Shown here in pieces: positions 1 to 9,223 of a DNA stretch of 64,000 bases (position 1 is its first letter; each line of letters opens with the position of its first letter). Source of the stretch: Clostridium kluyveri (GTDB taxonomy: Bacteria > Bacillota > Clostridia > Clostridiales > Clostridiaceae); NCBI RefSeq assembly GCF_001902295.1, contig NZ_CP018335.1, positions 3,720,001 to 3,784,000 on the forward strand. The letters are read 5' to 3'. The notes under the pieces were generated by a model. The model was not told where the DNA came from and searched no databases. It saw nothing but the letters and a program-made list of their open reading frames with translations. Made by a program: the position numbers and the translations under genes.

Positions 1-86
1 TTGTTAAAATTCTCACTTATTCTTATCAATTCGATTTGAATAAGTGAGCTTAATTTTTTTAATTCTTGAATAGTAAAATTTAACAT
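1..86 (-). CDS. Partial small phage protein downstream of the tape measure
   Basis: The reading frame opens with ATG at 84-86 and stays open for 28 codons to the window edge. A ribosome binding site (AGGTGAGG) lies just upstream and overlaps the tape-measure stop region. The visible N-terminus (MLNFTIQELKKL) is amphipathic and is not recognised. In PBSX-like phages the genes after the tape measure encode baseplate hub parts, so a tail role is likely by position only. Confidence 0.5.
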   Translation of the reverse strand, partial: MLNFTIQELKKLSSLIQIELIRISENFN

Positions 87-90
87 ATCC

Positions 91-3000
91 TCACCTCTTA
101 ATATTTTGTAATTGTTTCTTCAACTCTGTAGCAAATTTCTTTGTGGCCTGTATTACTATTTCGTCAATGTCTGGGTCACTACCTACATTTACATTAATAT
201 CGCCGAAACTCAGTCCTCCAACTGCAGCAACCTGAACTTTTTGTTGAGGTTTAATAAGTTGATATTGTACTTTACTCGGTTTGTTAGCCATTTTTTCATT
301 GATTTGCCTTGAAACTTCTTTTTTCATATCCTGTACTGATTGCATATGATTGAGTATTTTAGTTCCTCTTGACATATAGGTTAGTGGATCACCGTTATAA
401 TTTCCTAAAACCGGTACAGATTTATTTTGTGAAAGTTCCCATCCCCTTTCATCTACAGTCGAAAGACCTCCTGAAAAATAATTAGTACCATTTGCTTTTT
501 GATCTGGATCCTTACCTGTAAAGAATTCTTCAACAGTTTGTATTACCTTTTTAAAAATAGTTGTAATTGTAATAGTAGATGTCTTTCCATTAACTCTATC
601 TGCTTCATTGCCTGCCCCTGCTATACGTTGTTTGGACTCATTAGCATTATCTGTTATTGTAACATTTGCACCAGGCGGAACATTCTTAACCGCATTTCCT
701 ACTTCCGTTATACTTGTAATCTGCCCTTCTGCATTTGAAGTGATCTGAACAGGGGTTCCATTTAAATTTAATATCATTGTTCTAGTTCCATTAGCCGCAA
801 TACTTACTTTGCCTAATTCACCTATTGCTTGCCCTGAAGAACTAACAATCCTGTTGTTAACTGCATCATATGAAGCTCCCATGTCTGACAGATATTTTAT
901 AGCTCCACCAATAGTACTTTGATGGACATTCCCTAATTCTTTAACTTTCGATTTAATATCAGTGGTATAGGCACCAATTTCTTGTGTAGTAACATTCCAT
1001 GCCCCTACAATATCTCCAGTACTTTTCTCTACTGAAACATACATAGCGTTCATTTCACCTGTGGCTGAATTTCTGATACCGTAAAATCCACTTTTAGTGA
1101 TATTCTTCAAATCTGAATATTTGCTTTTTATTTTTTCAAGGCTACCCTGTGTCTTTATATCTCCACCTGTTAATTCGGTGCCATCATATTTGTTAATTTT
1201 ACCTTTTGCCTTTGGATAAGTTTTATATAGCGTCTCTAAGTCTGACTTCCATGCTTCCTCTGCTTCTTTTAATGCCTTATCCCTTGCAGCAGTGGTCTCT
1301 TTCAATCCAGACTCTAATTTAGCTTTACTTTCTGATGATATTTTGGGGCTACTTAATAAATATTTGGTTGTCGCGATAGTTTTATCGTAGTTAGCATTAA
1401 TTTCATCTATTTGTGACTTATATTCCTTCGCCCTATCCTGAAGTAACTGGCTTGCCCCTTCAATCCCTGTTACCTTTTCAGCTTTGCTTGTAAACTTACT
1501 ACTAGCATAAGCTCGTTCTCCAGCACTTTCCGCATTGGCATATTCAAGTTGGATTGATTTTAATTCTGCTAATTTATCTCTTATTTCTTTTATATCAGAA
1601 TCTAATATTTTACCATGATCCTTTATGGCTTTATCGCCAATACTGTAAATTTCATCTCTAATGGCAAGTTCTTTGTTGACGCCTTCTTCAAAATAACTAC
1701 TTAAATAATCCATAACGTTTTGTTCTGCGTCGCTTGTTACACCATCAAGACTAAAAGTTTTCTGAAATTCATCCTTAATTTGAGATTGTTTTTCTCTTAT
1801 TGCTTCTATAGCTTCATTAGTGAACTTATCTACCCACCCCTTGAGCTGCATGTTATCCGCATCATCTATTGAACCATCACGAACTAATCTTTGTATATTC
1901 ATTTCTATTTCCAATAAACTCTTGGATGCATCTTGTGCGGCAGTTTTAAAACTATCAGATATTCCACTTCCAAAATCATCATAAACAAGTCCTAATTTGC
2001 TCATTTCCTTCTTAGATTTATAAATAGACCCATTTAATTTATTCATTATTTTTTCAGTTGTACTTAATTCCTCTGTGGTAGTAGAAAGACTTTTTTTCAT
2101 CAAATTAGCATTAGCTGTTATTGCAGTTCCAGCTACCACAGCAGTTCCAGCTATGGCAAGTCCTACAGGGTTCAATATTAAAGGTAATAATCTGCCTACA
2201 ACTCCTATACTCCTAAGCCCCCCGGCTACTTTAACGGTTTCCTCTGCTACCTTGCCGCCTTTTAGTACACTTGCTAATCCTTTAATTCCTGTAATAGTAT
2301 TTCCTATTTTCCCTACCGCTGAAAATCCTGCAAAAGCTGCACTTAATCCCACTACAGTTGCAGCTAAAGTTTTTATAGTAGTGGTATTCTTGCTTATATA
2401 GTCAACAAATTTTACTACACTATCAGTTATCTCCGGCATCTTACCCGTAAGCCAGGTTACAAACTCTTTAGCGTACGGTGCCAGTCTTTCACCTAATTCA
2501 ATCTGTGCAGTTTCCACTGCCCCTTTAAGCTGTTCCCATTGTCCTGCTAAATTATCAAGCTTTGTTTCTGCCATTTTGTCAGCAGAGCCTTTGGCATCTT
2601 TGAGCTTCTGACTTAAACTACTTAAACTTTCTCCGCCTTGATTCATTAATGCAAGTATACCTGACATGCTTTCCGTACCAAATATTGTACTTATAGCATC
2701 TGCCCTTTGCTGACTTGTTAATTTACCAAGAGAGCTGTTTAAATTATCTACAACTCCACTTAAAGGTTTCATATTCCCTTGAGCATCAAATGCATTAATA
2801 CCATACTCTTTCATTACGTCTGCTGCTTCCTCTGTGGGACTTGCAAGCCTTGCCATTGCCTGTCTGAGCACAGTACCCGCCTGACTACCTTTTATATTTT
2901 GATTACTTAATAGTCCAGCAGCCGCAGCAGTATCTTCTAAACTTATTCCCAGAGATGCACTTACTGGTGCAACATATTTCATTGTCTCGCCAAGATCTGT

Positions 3001-3915
3001 TACATCACTATTTGTGGCGCTTGCACTCAATGCCAGTACATCTGCCACATGTGCTGAATCACTTGCATTTAAACTAAATGCTCTTAAAGTACCACTTGCT
3101 ATATCTGTTGCAGATGCTAAATCTAAGCTTCCGGCACTTGCCAAGCTTAACAGCCCCGGTAATGCAGTTATGGTTTCCTGAACGCTAAAACCTGCTTGTC
3201 CTAAAAGTTCTTCTGCTTCTGTTACCTGTACAGCCGACCAAGCAGTTGAAGCTCCTAAACTTTTGGCAGTATCGCCTAATTGTTTCATCTGTTTATCTGT
3301 GGCCTCTGTAACTGCCTTTACATTAGATAAACCCTGCTCATACTGTGAAAAAGTTTTTATGCTAGTGCCAAGACCAATTCCACCTGTGGCTAATACTCCA
3401 GCTATTCCTACAGATATTATCTTTTTGGCACCAGTTTTAATCCATCCATTTATTTTACTTTCCACATTATTAATGGTTTTAGTAGCTTCATCTTGTGCTT
3501 TTATTTTGACAGTTGCCTTTTTATTATCTAACTTTTCAGCCTTAGTTTCAGTTTCCTCAATTATTTTACTTGCCTTATTATCTGCATCTATTTTAGGCTT
3601 AACATTTTTATTATTTAATTTTTCTGCTTTATTTTCTATCTTATCAATAACCTTACTGGCTCCATCCTCTGCCTTTACTTTAGCTTGAGCAGTGGTACCA
3701 TTTAATTTATCTGTCCTAGATTTTATTTTATCAATAGTTGTTGATGCATCATCCTTCAATTTAGCACTGGGGCTGGCTTTTATCTTATCCAGAGCCTTCA
3801 ACTTATTTTTTGTTTGTTCTGCCATTTTTTCCATAGCAGAAAGCTTCCCCTGGGTTTCAGAATCTCCACTAACCCCTATTGCGATATCAATTCTATAAAT
3901 CTCTTTATTGGCCAT
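91..3915 (-). CDS. Phage tail tape measure protein, TP901 family (prophage A)
   Basis: At 1274 aa this is the longest gene of the prophage A late operon. It sets tail length and is packed in the tail tube lumen. Residues 50-160 hold four degenerate repeats of about 28 residues, for example ASKVIDKIENKAEKLNNK. A TP901-type core follows at about 190-420 (QGGESLSSLSQKL region included). Hydrophobic stretches lie near 165-185, 515-540 and 570-605, as usual for tape measures that enter the membrane during ejection. No lysozyme-like domain is visible, unlike the tape measure of prophage B. It follows the frameshifted tail chaperone pair, which is the standard order. Confidence 0.93.
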   Translation of the reverse strand: MANKEIYRIDIAIGVSGDSETQGKLSAMEKMAEQTKNKLKALDKIKASPSAKLKDDASTTIDKIKSRTDKLNGTTAQAKVKAEDGASKVIDKIENKAEKLNNKNVKPKIDADNKASKIIEETETKAEKLDNKKATVKIKAQDEATKTINNVESKINGWIKTGAKKIISVGIAGVLATGGIGLGTSIKTFSQYEQGLSNVKAVTEATDKQMKQLGDTAKSLGASTAWSAVQVTEAEELLGQAGFSVQETITALPGLLSLASAGSLDLASATDIASGTLRAFSLNASDSAHVADVLALSASATNSDVTDLGETMKYVAPVSASLGISLEDTAAAAGLLSNQNIKGSQAGTVLRQAMARLASPTEEAADVMKEYGINAFDAQGNMKPLSGVVDNLNSSLGKLTSQQRADAISTIFGTESMSGILALMNQGGESLSSLSQKLKDAKGSADKMAETKLDNLAGQWEQLKGAVETAQIELGERLAPYAKEFVTWLTGKMPEITDSVVKFVDYISKNTTTIKTLAATVVGLSAAFAGFSAVGKIGNTITGIKGLASVLKGGKVAEETVKVAGGLRSIGVVGRLLPLILNPVGLAIAGTAVVAGTAITANANLMKKSLSTTTEELSTTEKIMNKLNGSIYKSKKEMSKLGLVYDDFGSGISDSFKTAAQDASKSLLEIEMNIQRLVRDGSIDDADNMQLKGWVDKFTNEAIEAIREKQSQIKDEFQKTFSLDGVTSDAEQNVMDYLSSYFEEGVNKELAIRDEIYSIGDKAIKDHGKILDSDIKEIRDKLAELKSIQLEYANAESAGERAYASSKFTSKAEKVTGIEGASQLLQDRAKEYKSQIDEINANYDKTIATTKYLLSSPKISSESKAKLESGLKETTAARDKALKEAEEAWKSDLETLYKTYPKAKGKINKYDGTELTGGDIKTQGSLEKIKSKYSDLKNITKSGFYGIRNSATGEMNAMYVSVEKSTGDIVGAWNVTTQEIGAYTTDIKSKVKELGNVHQSTIGGAIKYLSDMGASYDAVNNRIVSSSGQAIGELGKVSIAANGTRTMILNLNGTPVQITSNAEGQITSITEVGNAVKNVPPGANVTITDNANESKQRIAGAGNEADRVNGKTSTITITTIFKKVIQTVEEFFTGKDPDQKANGTNYFSGGLSTVDERGWELSQNKSVPVLGNYNGDPLTYMSRGTKILNHMQSVQDMKKEVSRQINEKMANKPSKVQYQLIKPQQKVQVAAVGGLSFGDINVNVGSDPDIDEIVIQATKKFATELKKQLQNIKR

Positions 3916-3921
3916 TAATAT

Positions 3922-4529
3922 TCACTTCCTGACCTCTTCAATAGCTTTATTATGCTGTTCCACTTCATAATTAGAAAAGGCAAGAATCAATTTCCTTGCC
4001 ATATCATTTCTTTCTACTTCATAAAAAGAGTCAGGAGGTATGTTATGCATTGCAAATATATTATATAATGCAGTAATTTTCCCTCCCAACTCTATGAGTT
4101 TTTTATATCTTCCATCTCTTCCAATTCATCATTAAATCCACTTAATTCTAATATTTTATCTGTCAATGCAGATATCTCTCCAGCTAGAAGCTTTTTTCTA
4201 ATGAACTGTTTTCCATTACTTACATTAACTGAATCAAGCAATTTAGAATCATTCCAATTAAAATTAGTAGTAGCAGCAACAATTAAACCTGCATCAAATT
4301 CATTTCCATCAAGTTTATCCTCTGATTTACCACCTCTGGATTTTCTGTTATAAGTACATTCCTTTCTAATTTTACTTATTTCTTTTTCGCTTAATCCTTT
4401 TAGCGTTAAAGGAATGCCCATTCTTTCTATAAAAACTGTAGCAGTTGGAACTTCATAAGTCCCCATAAGTTTAGCTAAAATATCCTCTTCTTTCATAGAT
4501 AATATCTGTTCATCTGTCATTTTTTCCAT
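3922..4529 (-). CDS. Tail assembly chaperone, -1 frameshift (gpGT-like) product, prophage A
   Basis: Slipping back one base at the A AAA AAC heptamer joins the 145-aa frame to a second open frame that runs to a TGA at 3922-3924, adding about 58 residues (begins KLIELGGKITALYN). The second frame has no start codon of its own and fills the otherwise empty gap before the tape measure. This matches lambda G/GT and PBSX-type tail chaperones, in which the T extension binds tail tube protein. Prophage B has the same arrangement at 63493-64000. Confidence 0.8.
4092..4529 (-). CDS. Tail assembly chaperone, short (gpG-like) product, prophage A
   Basis: This 145-aa product lies between the tail tube region and the tape measure, the position of the XkdN/gpG tail chaperone that coats the tape measure during tail assembly. 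The sequence is acidic at the C-terminus (DELEEMEDIKNS). A slippery heptamer just before the stop allows a second, longer product. Family placement rests on position, size, acidity and the frameshift signal; sequence similarity to XkdN is only moderate by eye. Confidence 0.75.
   Translation of the reverse strand: MEKMTDEQILSMKEEDILAKLMGTYEVPTATVFIERMGIPLTLKGLSEKEISKIRKECTYNRKSRGGKSEDKLDGNEFDAGLIVAATTNFNWNDSKLLDSVNVSNGKQFIRKKLLAGEISALTDKILELSGFNDELEEMEDIKNS
4098..4104 (-). promoter_or_regulatory. -1 ribosomal slippery site A AAA AAC in the tail chaperone gene
   Basis: The minus-strand heptamer is in the correct phase (ATA AAA AAC TCA TAG), two codons before the zero-frame stop. The -1 frame is open for a further 58 codons. 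The same heptamer, in the same phase, occurs in the chaperone gene of prophage B at 63699-63705. Confidence 0.8.
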
Positions 4530-4592
4530 CTTAAATTCCTCCTAAATAATTAATTTATATTTAATTGTAGTATTAAAAAAACTCAAATAATA

Positions 4593-4619
4593 AAAAGTCA
4601 GCTGAATAAACTGACTTTT
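4593..4619 (-). terminator. Terminator after the membrane-protein moron
   Basis: The inverted repeat AAAAGTCAG/CTGACTTTT has a 9-base loop and an A/T-rich flank on each side. It follows the stop of the 4648-5457 gene and would isolate that gene's transcript from the tail operon. It may work in both directions. Confidence 0.65.
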
Positions 4620-4647
4620 CCTGTATGTTTTAAAATTTCCCATTTTA

Positions 4648-5457
4648 TTAATTTATTTCAATTTGTTCTACCCACATTGAAGGTATACTTATTTTTGCTC
4701 CCATTGTAGATTCATAAGAATATATACCCAAAGAAATTCCTCTTACAGTTACATAATCATTTTCAAGTATTCTTGTACTTGTAATATTGGGATCATAACC
4801 GATATATAATATGTTATCATAATTTCCGTCAACTGCTAACCTTAAATCATTTTCTTTTTCGTCTTCAACAACCTGAATGACTTTACCACTAAATTTGGCT
4901 TTCTTATTTTTAAAATCATTTGGAGTTCTTGCTAATTGTTCATATGTTATTCCTGTATCATAAGAAGCTTTGTTTTCTTCTGCTTGCTTAGCTGCTATTT
5001 TTACTTCCTGAGCTGCAAAGAACTCTGCTCTATCCTTTTCTAATGCGTCTTTCTGTGATTGATATTTTTCTTTAAAACTCTGTTCAAGATCATTCCACAC
5101 AGTAATTATATAATAAGCATTTTTTCGTTCTTCTTCATTCATTTGCTCATATGTTTTTCCACTTTCTAATAATTGAGCATATATAGTTTGATCTGATCTT
5201 ACTTTTTCTATTCTTTCCTCTTCTGCAGTCTTTGGTTTTTCATTCTGAACTAATTTTGATTTATTTTCTTGAGATTCTATTGAAAAATCTATTATAGCAG
5301 CTAAAGAACATATAATAACCAGGCATACAACTATTTTAAGTAATTTCTTTATTTCATATTTATAGCGTTTTCTTACTAATTCATAAATAATAAGTCCTAG
5401 GATGGCTAATATAGACAAAGCCCCCAAAACAAAGATTAAAAGTAAAAAAGTCCTCAT
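4648..5457 (-). CDS. Membrane-anchored moron protein of unknown function
   Basis: The 269-aa protein has two N-terminal membrane segments (about residues 3-25 and 40-58), an acidic coiled-coil-like section (75-165) and a C-terminal beta-rich domain (165-269) resembling OB-fold tRNA_anti-like domains (KFSGKVIQVVEDEKEND, YVTVRGISLG). It sits between tail tube and tail chaperone, where PBSX-like phages carry nothing. It has its own extended -10 promoter upstream and a hairpin terminator downstream, the hallmarks of a moron expressed in the lysogen. A role such as superinfection exclusion at the membrane is possible but is inference. Confidence 0.7.
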   Translation of the reverse strand: MRTFLLLIFVLGALSILAILGLIIYELVRKRYKYEIKKLLKIVVCLVIICSLAAIIDFSIESQENKSKLVQNEKPKTAEEERIEKVRSDQTIYAQLLESGKTYEQMNEEERKNAYYIITVWNDLEQSFKEKYQSQKDALEKDRAEFFAAQEVKIAAKQAEENKASYDTGITYEQLARTPNDFKNKKAKFSGKVIQVVEDEKENDLRLAVDGNYDNILYIGYDPNITSTRILENDYVTVRGISLGIYSYESTMGAKISIPSMWVEQIEIN

Positions 5458-5468
5458 TTTAAAATCCC

Positions 5469-5521
5469 CCCCTTATTAACAAAATGTTAATAAAATTATA
5501 GCATATTCTGCTAATAAGGGG
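5469..5521 (-). promoter_or_regulatory. Promoter/operator of the membrane-protein moron
   Basis: On the minus strand an extended -10 (TGC TATAAT, core 5495-5500) lies between the arms of a perfect 10-bp inverted repeat, CCCCTTATTA at 5469-5478 and TAATAAGGGG at 5512-5521. A smaller TTAAC/GTTAA dyad lies downstream of the -10. The layout suggests a repressible promoter separate from the late tail operon. No clear -35 is seen. Confidence 0.6.
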
Positions 5522-5533
5522 AATTTATATACA

Positions 5534-5944
5534 TTAATCTGCCTCAATAGCATCCGTTAATTCATAACCTTCAAATGTAAAAGGACTTTCTTCCATTACT
5601 AAATCCCCAACCTTTAAATCAATAAGGTTAACTTCATCAGCCATACAGTTCAACAATCTTATACTCTCATATCCATATGCTTCTGGATCTTCAAGTCCTA
5701 CGATAAGTTCAAATCGCTTAAAATCTCTTTTTATCATATCTGATGTTACATGATATCCAGTAAAACTGCCGGTACCTTTTTTAGTACCTCTCTTATACCT
5801 AGTCCACTCATCTCCAACTACATTTATTTCTTTTTTATCAAGTGCGACTTTTGCAGTACACTCACTTACATTTGTTTGTTCAACTCCATCCATAAGTATT
5901 TTTCCATACCTACTATGAATAGTTCTACTTGAATCTAAAGGCAT
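5534..5944 (-). CDS. xkdM: Phage tail tube protein, XkdM-like (prophage A)
   Basis: The 136-aa protein matches the XkdM (DUF2001) tail tube family in size and in features such as the N-terminal RYGKILMDGVEQTNV, the central GTKKGTGSFTGYHVTSDM and the acidic C-terminal EESPFTFEGYELTDAI. It polymerises into the inner tube of a contractile tail and is encoded directly downstream of the sheath gene, as in PBSX. Confidence 0.9.
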   Translation of the reverse strand: MPLDSSRTIHSRYGKILMDGVEQTNVSECTAKVALDKKEINVVGDEWTRYKRGTKKGTGSFTGYHVTSDMIKRDFKRFELIVGLEDPEAYGYESIRLLNCMADEVNLIDLKVGDLVMEESPFTFEGYELTDAIEAD

Positions 5945-5954
5945 ATTATCCCTC

Positions 5955-7382
5955 CTATCTTATATATCCTGTACCATAAATTCTTTTCATCACATTTATA
6001 TATTTAGCATCCCATATCCAGAAGAACTCATCATTTTTAGCATTCGCTTGAAGTTCTTCATCTATTTCCACAGTAAAATCGCTATCTATTAGACCAGAAT
6101 CATTCAAAGTTTCAAAGTACTGTTTCAAAGCTGCCAATACAGCAACCTGTCCTGTTCTATCATTGCCTATCTTTCCTATATATTTCTGATTACCTGTAGA
6201 ACTAGTATCTTCATCTACTGCATCTATAAATTTAATAGCTCTTAAATATCCTAAAGTTTCATTTTGATCTGTCCCATAAGACTTTAAGGTATTTACATCA
6301 TCTTCTACTATAACTTCACCATTATCGTATCTTACAATCATAGTACCTGCTTGTAATGAACTTTTAATTTCCTCATCAGTTAGGTTTTTAGTCACATTAC
6401 TAAACACAGTTTTAGCATTACACAAGCTTTCTTTAAGACTTTGACCTTCTCCAAGGGCTGCTATATAACATGCTGTTTCTGCTGGAGTATATGTTATTCC
6501 ATCCAATATTCCTCCAACTGCACCAATATAACAGAATCCCTCATAATTGAAACTTTGTGATTTAGCATTAGCCTCATTTATTGTCTCATCTAACCCACCA
6601 CCGGCATATGCTCTTATTTTCTTTCCATTCTTCCTGTTTTTCTCAACCCATGATTTAACACTTGTTTGAAGAGCTGAATCTATTATTCCATCCAATACGA
6701 ATCCATTAAATTTTACACCTTCAAATGCTGCCATGGCATCAATATATTTATCATTTGTTATTGCTGCTGCACCATCATTACCACCTGTTAATGGCTGATT
6801 TACTATACTTGTCAAAGTACTGTTGCCATCTGCAACTTTTTCAGCATTAATCCACAGATTCTCTTCATTGTTATTTATTGATTCAACCATTTCCTGTATT
6901 GCTCCAGAAAGTGCTGTAAAAGAATATATTTGAGTCGTCTCATCATAGAGAATTATATCTTTTTTAGATGAATCTACAATATTATCTCTCACAGTAACGT
7001 TGAATTTTCTTGTAGTAGGATATTTCGTATTGATTTTTAATACATCTCCAGAAGGTTCAGCTGTATCTTTTAATGTTATTGTAGATACCTTTTCATTTCC
7101 ATCCGCAAGTCTATACAAAAGGAGTTCTTTGGGCTGACCTAATAATACCAGTCTTCCAAGTCTGTATGCAGTATAGCTGGTATCATCTCCGAAACTTGCA
7201 ATTAATTCTTTTTCAGATGTTATTGATATCACTACTCCAACCGGTCCCCAATTGGCTTTTACAGGCATTGCAATAATGCCTCTTTTGCCTTGCTGTATAC
7301 GTGATAAAGCTATAGCTTTAAACCTATTATAAAATCCTGGCCTTATCGGTTTATCTGTCTCACTCCAATATCCAGATGCCAT
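5955..7382 (-). CDS. xkdK: Contractile tail sheath protein, XkdK-like (prophage A)
   Basis: At 475 aa it has the length of PBSX XkdK sheath proteins. The N-terminal RPGFYNRFKAIALSRI, the PVKANWGPVG segment and the C-terminal ANAKNDEFFWIWDAKYIN/IYGTGYIR are typical of the family. The sheath surrounds the XkdM tube and contracts on infection, so prophage A is a myovirus type. It is followed by the tube gene after 10 bases. Confidence 0.93.
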   Translation of the reverse strand: MASGYWSETDKPIRPGFYNRFKAIALSRIQQGKRGIIAMPVKANWGPVGVVISITSEKELIASFGDDTSYTAYRLGRLVLLGQPKELLLYRLADGNEKVSTITLKDTAEPSGDVLKINTKYPTTRKFNVTVRDNIVDSSKKDIILYDETTQIYSFTALSGAIQEMVESINNNEENLWINAEKVADGNSTLTSIVNQPLTGGNDGAAAITNDKYIDAMAAFEGVKFNGFVLDGIIDSALQTSVKSWVEKNRKNGKKIRAYAGGGLDETINEANAKSQSFNYEGFCYIGAVGGILDGITYTPAETACYIAALGEGQSLKESLCNAKTVFSNVTKNLTDEEIKSSLQAGTMIVRYDNGEVIVEDDVNTLKSYGTDQNETLGYLRAIKFIDAVDEDTSSTGNQKYIGKIGNDRTGQVAVLAALKQYFETLNDSGLIDSDFTVEIDEELQANAKNDEFFWIWDAKYINVMKRIYGTGYIR

Positions 7383-7383
7383 A

Positions 7384-7695
7384 CTATTCTACCTTCTTTC
7401 CTAAGAATTTTTTAATTCTTTCTTTAAGCTCTGTTTTAGTCATCTTTGTTTTTTCACAATTAAATAAAGCACCTGAGACTACTTCTCTCCTGTAACCAAG
7501 TGCCTTACAATTATTTATAAAATCTTGTATGTCATATACTTCTTCTTTTGATGCCAATTTTTCCTCTTGATTAGCCTTAACTCCTTCTACTTCTGTAACT
7601 GTAGTTTCCTCCAAATCTTCTTTGATAGATAAATTCTCTGGTACTATCTTTTCATCAGTCGGAATGTATTCTTTCTGTATTGTATTATCTTCCAA
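7384..7695 (-). CDS. Small acidic phage structural-region protein, unknown
   Basis: The 103-aa protein has an acidic N-terminal half and a lysine-rich C-terminal half (TKTELKERIKKFLGKK) that could fold as a small helical DNA- or protein-binding motif. It lies between the tail terminator-like gene and the sheath, with one base between its stop and the sheath ATG. It is not recognised beyond that; an assembly factor is plausible from position. Confidence 0.6.
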   Translation of the reverse strand: MEDNTIQKEYIPTDEKIVPENLSIKEDLEETTVTEVEGVKANQEEKLASKEEVYDIQDFINNCKALGYRREVVSGALFNCEKTKMTKTELKERIKKFLGKKVE

Positions 7696-7721
7696 ATCTA
7701 TCCCTCCTTAATTAACCTACT

Positions 7722-8537
7722 TTATTTTCTCCTTCCATAAATTTTATTTATAGTTGGTGTATTTTTCTCTATCATCTTCCTCCTAAAAAAAGTAACAGTT
7801 AGCTGGCCTACACCTAACATATCTGCTTCCCTATCTTCACTAATACTTTCTACAGTAAGGTATCGCCTATCTAACAAATCCAAAGGTATTTTAAAATCAT
7901 CAATAAGATTATGTTCTATATCATCTAATAATTTATTAACTTGATTTTTATTATTACTGACAATGTGGCATACAAAAGTTTTAGTCTCTTTTACAAGAGC
8001 GTAATTTTCTCTTTCCTTCTTTTGATTCTTTACCCTCCATAAAATAGAAGGCACTTGAAAATTCTTTTTCCAATTATTAAGATATACTGTATAGTCTGTA
8101 ATAGTTTTTGTATAGTCATATAATGCATGAAGCCATGTATCGGTATTGACTTCATACTCCTCATGTAGAGCTATGACATTAAACCGAAGTCCTCTTGCTA
8201 TGGCCTGCCATTCCACATCTGCAACATCCTGTCCTATGGTGCCATTAAAAATACAGGTAAAAGTTTCATTTGTTTTTGTATCTTCTATTACCTGCATATT
8301 AAGAGCCTTGATTACTTTGTCCCCCAGTGAATCCAGATTTTTAAAGGTAGTTCTTTTCTCATATATCCATATTTCTATAGTTCTTTTGAATCCAACTACC
8401 TCTCCACTGTCGGTATCATTACCCTGGAGAACTACTGCATAAGGTTTCGGGGTATCTCTTGTTGGAACAGTGGGATCACAACATTTTTTAAGTTCTGGAA
8501 TACTGTCAGTAAGTTTTTTTCTTATTCCGTCACGCAT
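7722..8537 (-). CDS. Tail terminator/completion-like protein, apparently two-domain
   Basis: Proteins in this slot cap the tail and join it to the head. The 271-aa length is about twice a usual tail terminator. The first half (ends RGLRFNVIAL) and the second half (ends GQLTVTFFRRK) both show a helix, a central strand set and a terminal beta strand, suggesting a tandem of two terminator-like domains. It overlaps the upstream gene by 16 bases. The assignment rests on position and general pattern. Confidence 0.5.
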   Translation of the reverse strand: MRDGIRKKLTDSIPELKKCCDPTVPTRDTPKPYAVVLQGNDTDSGEVVGFKRTIEIWIYEKRTTFKNLDSLGDKVIKALNMQVIEDTKTNETFTCIFNGTIGQDVADVEWQAIARGLRFNVIALHEEYEVNTDTWLHALYDYTKTITDYTVYLNNWKKNFQVPSILWRVKNQKKERENYALVKETKTFVCHIVSNNKNQVNKLLDDIEHNLIDDFKIPLDLLDRRYLTVESISEDREADMLGVGQLTVTFFRRKMIEKNTPTINKIYGRRK

Positions 8538-8764
8538 TGCTTTTCTACCTTTGCCTTAGCTTTTATTTTTAAATGTTCTGCGTAAAATTCTACTTTCACC
8601 ATAGGTATATTTCGTGCATCCATTGAAAAACTAACGCTTTTTACTTTTTTTGAATGATCAATTCCATCTATAATTATTTTCCCTAATAATTTATCAATGC
8701 CATATTCTATTTCTATATCAGCTAATTTTAATTCTTCTTCATTTTTAATCTGATTTTCACTCAT
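8522..8764 (-). CDS. Small phage protein, unknown
   Basis: This 80-aa beta-rich protein (EIEYGIDKLLGKIIIDG, NIPMVKVEFYAEHLKIK) lies between the HK97 gp10-like gene and the two-domain tail completion gene, with overlapping ends. The pattern resembles small phage proteins that report field strength-like beta folds, but no family is recognised. Confidence 0.6.
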   Translation of the reverse strand: MSENQIKNEEELKLADIEIEYGIDKLLGKIIIDGIDHSKKVKSVSFSMDARNIPMVKVEFYAEHLKIKAKAKVEKQCVTE

Positions 8765-8784
8765 ATTATCAATCCCCCCATAAT

Positions 8785-9210
8785 TTATTCACTCCAATAT
8801 TCAATTATTTTATTTGCTATATTGTTCTTATTATTTTTAAGGGTATTCTCTAAAACAGGCATAGGTTTTATTCCCTTTACGAGCTTAGCAAAATGTCTAT
8901 TTCCATCTTCATCAACCCAACTTAATATTTTCTTATTTACAGGTACTATAGGCTTTCCTGCAGGTCCGTATATTCCGGTACCTTCTTCCAGCCATCCCCC
9001 ATATTCTTCACTTGGAATCAAAGACAAAGTATATTTTCTTCCTGAGCCTTCCACACCGCCTTTTATACCCCTTCTTGCATCTCCACTTCTGTCTTTCCAG
9101 TAGGCGTTCGACTTGGCCTCATTAACCAGCATGGGTTTTATTTTGTTATCAAGCAGCCCATACATTCCATTTAGTTTATTTTCTATGAAATCATTAACTT
9201 TGAATCCCAT
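8785..9210 (-). CDS. HK97 gp10-like / XkdI-like tail completion protein
   Basis: The 141-aa protein has the gp10 neck-protein pattern: an N-terminal helix, an NEAKSNAYWKDRSGDARRG segment, then EEYGGWLEEGTGIYGPAGKP and a C-terminal amphipathic helix. These proteins complete the neck during tail attachment. It follows the XkdH-like adaptor by 13 bases, in the standard order. Confidence 0.8.
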   Translation of the reverse strand: MGFKVNDFIENKLNGMYGLLDNKIKPMLVNEAKSNAYWKDRSGDARRGIKGGVEGSGRKYTLSLIPSEEYGGWLEEGTGIYGPAGKPIVPVNKKILSWVDEDGNRHFAKLVKGIKPMPVLENTLKNNKNNIANKIIEYWSE

Positions 9211-9223
9211 ATAACCACACCTT

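Noticed and set aside
12..48. 11-bp inverted repeat CTCACTTATTC/GAATAAGTGAG near the left edge
   Set aside because: It lies inside the partial coding sequence that begins at position 86 and has no T-tract, so it is not called as a terminator.
2075..2401. Plus-strand ORFs opposite the tape measure, fibre and SbcC-like genes
   Set aside because: They are low-complexity shadows of strong minus-strand genes without RBS.
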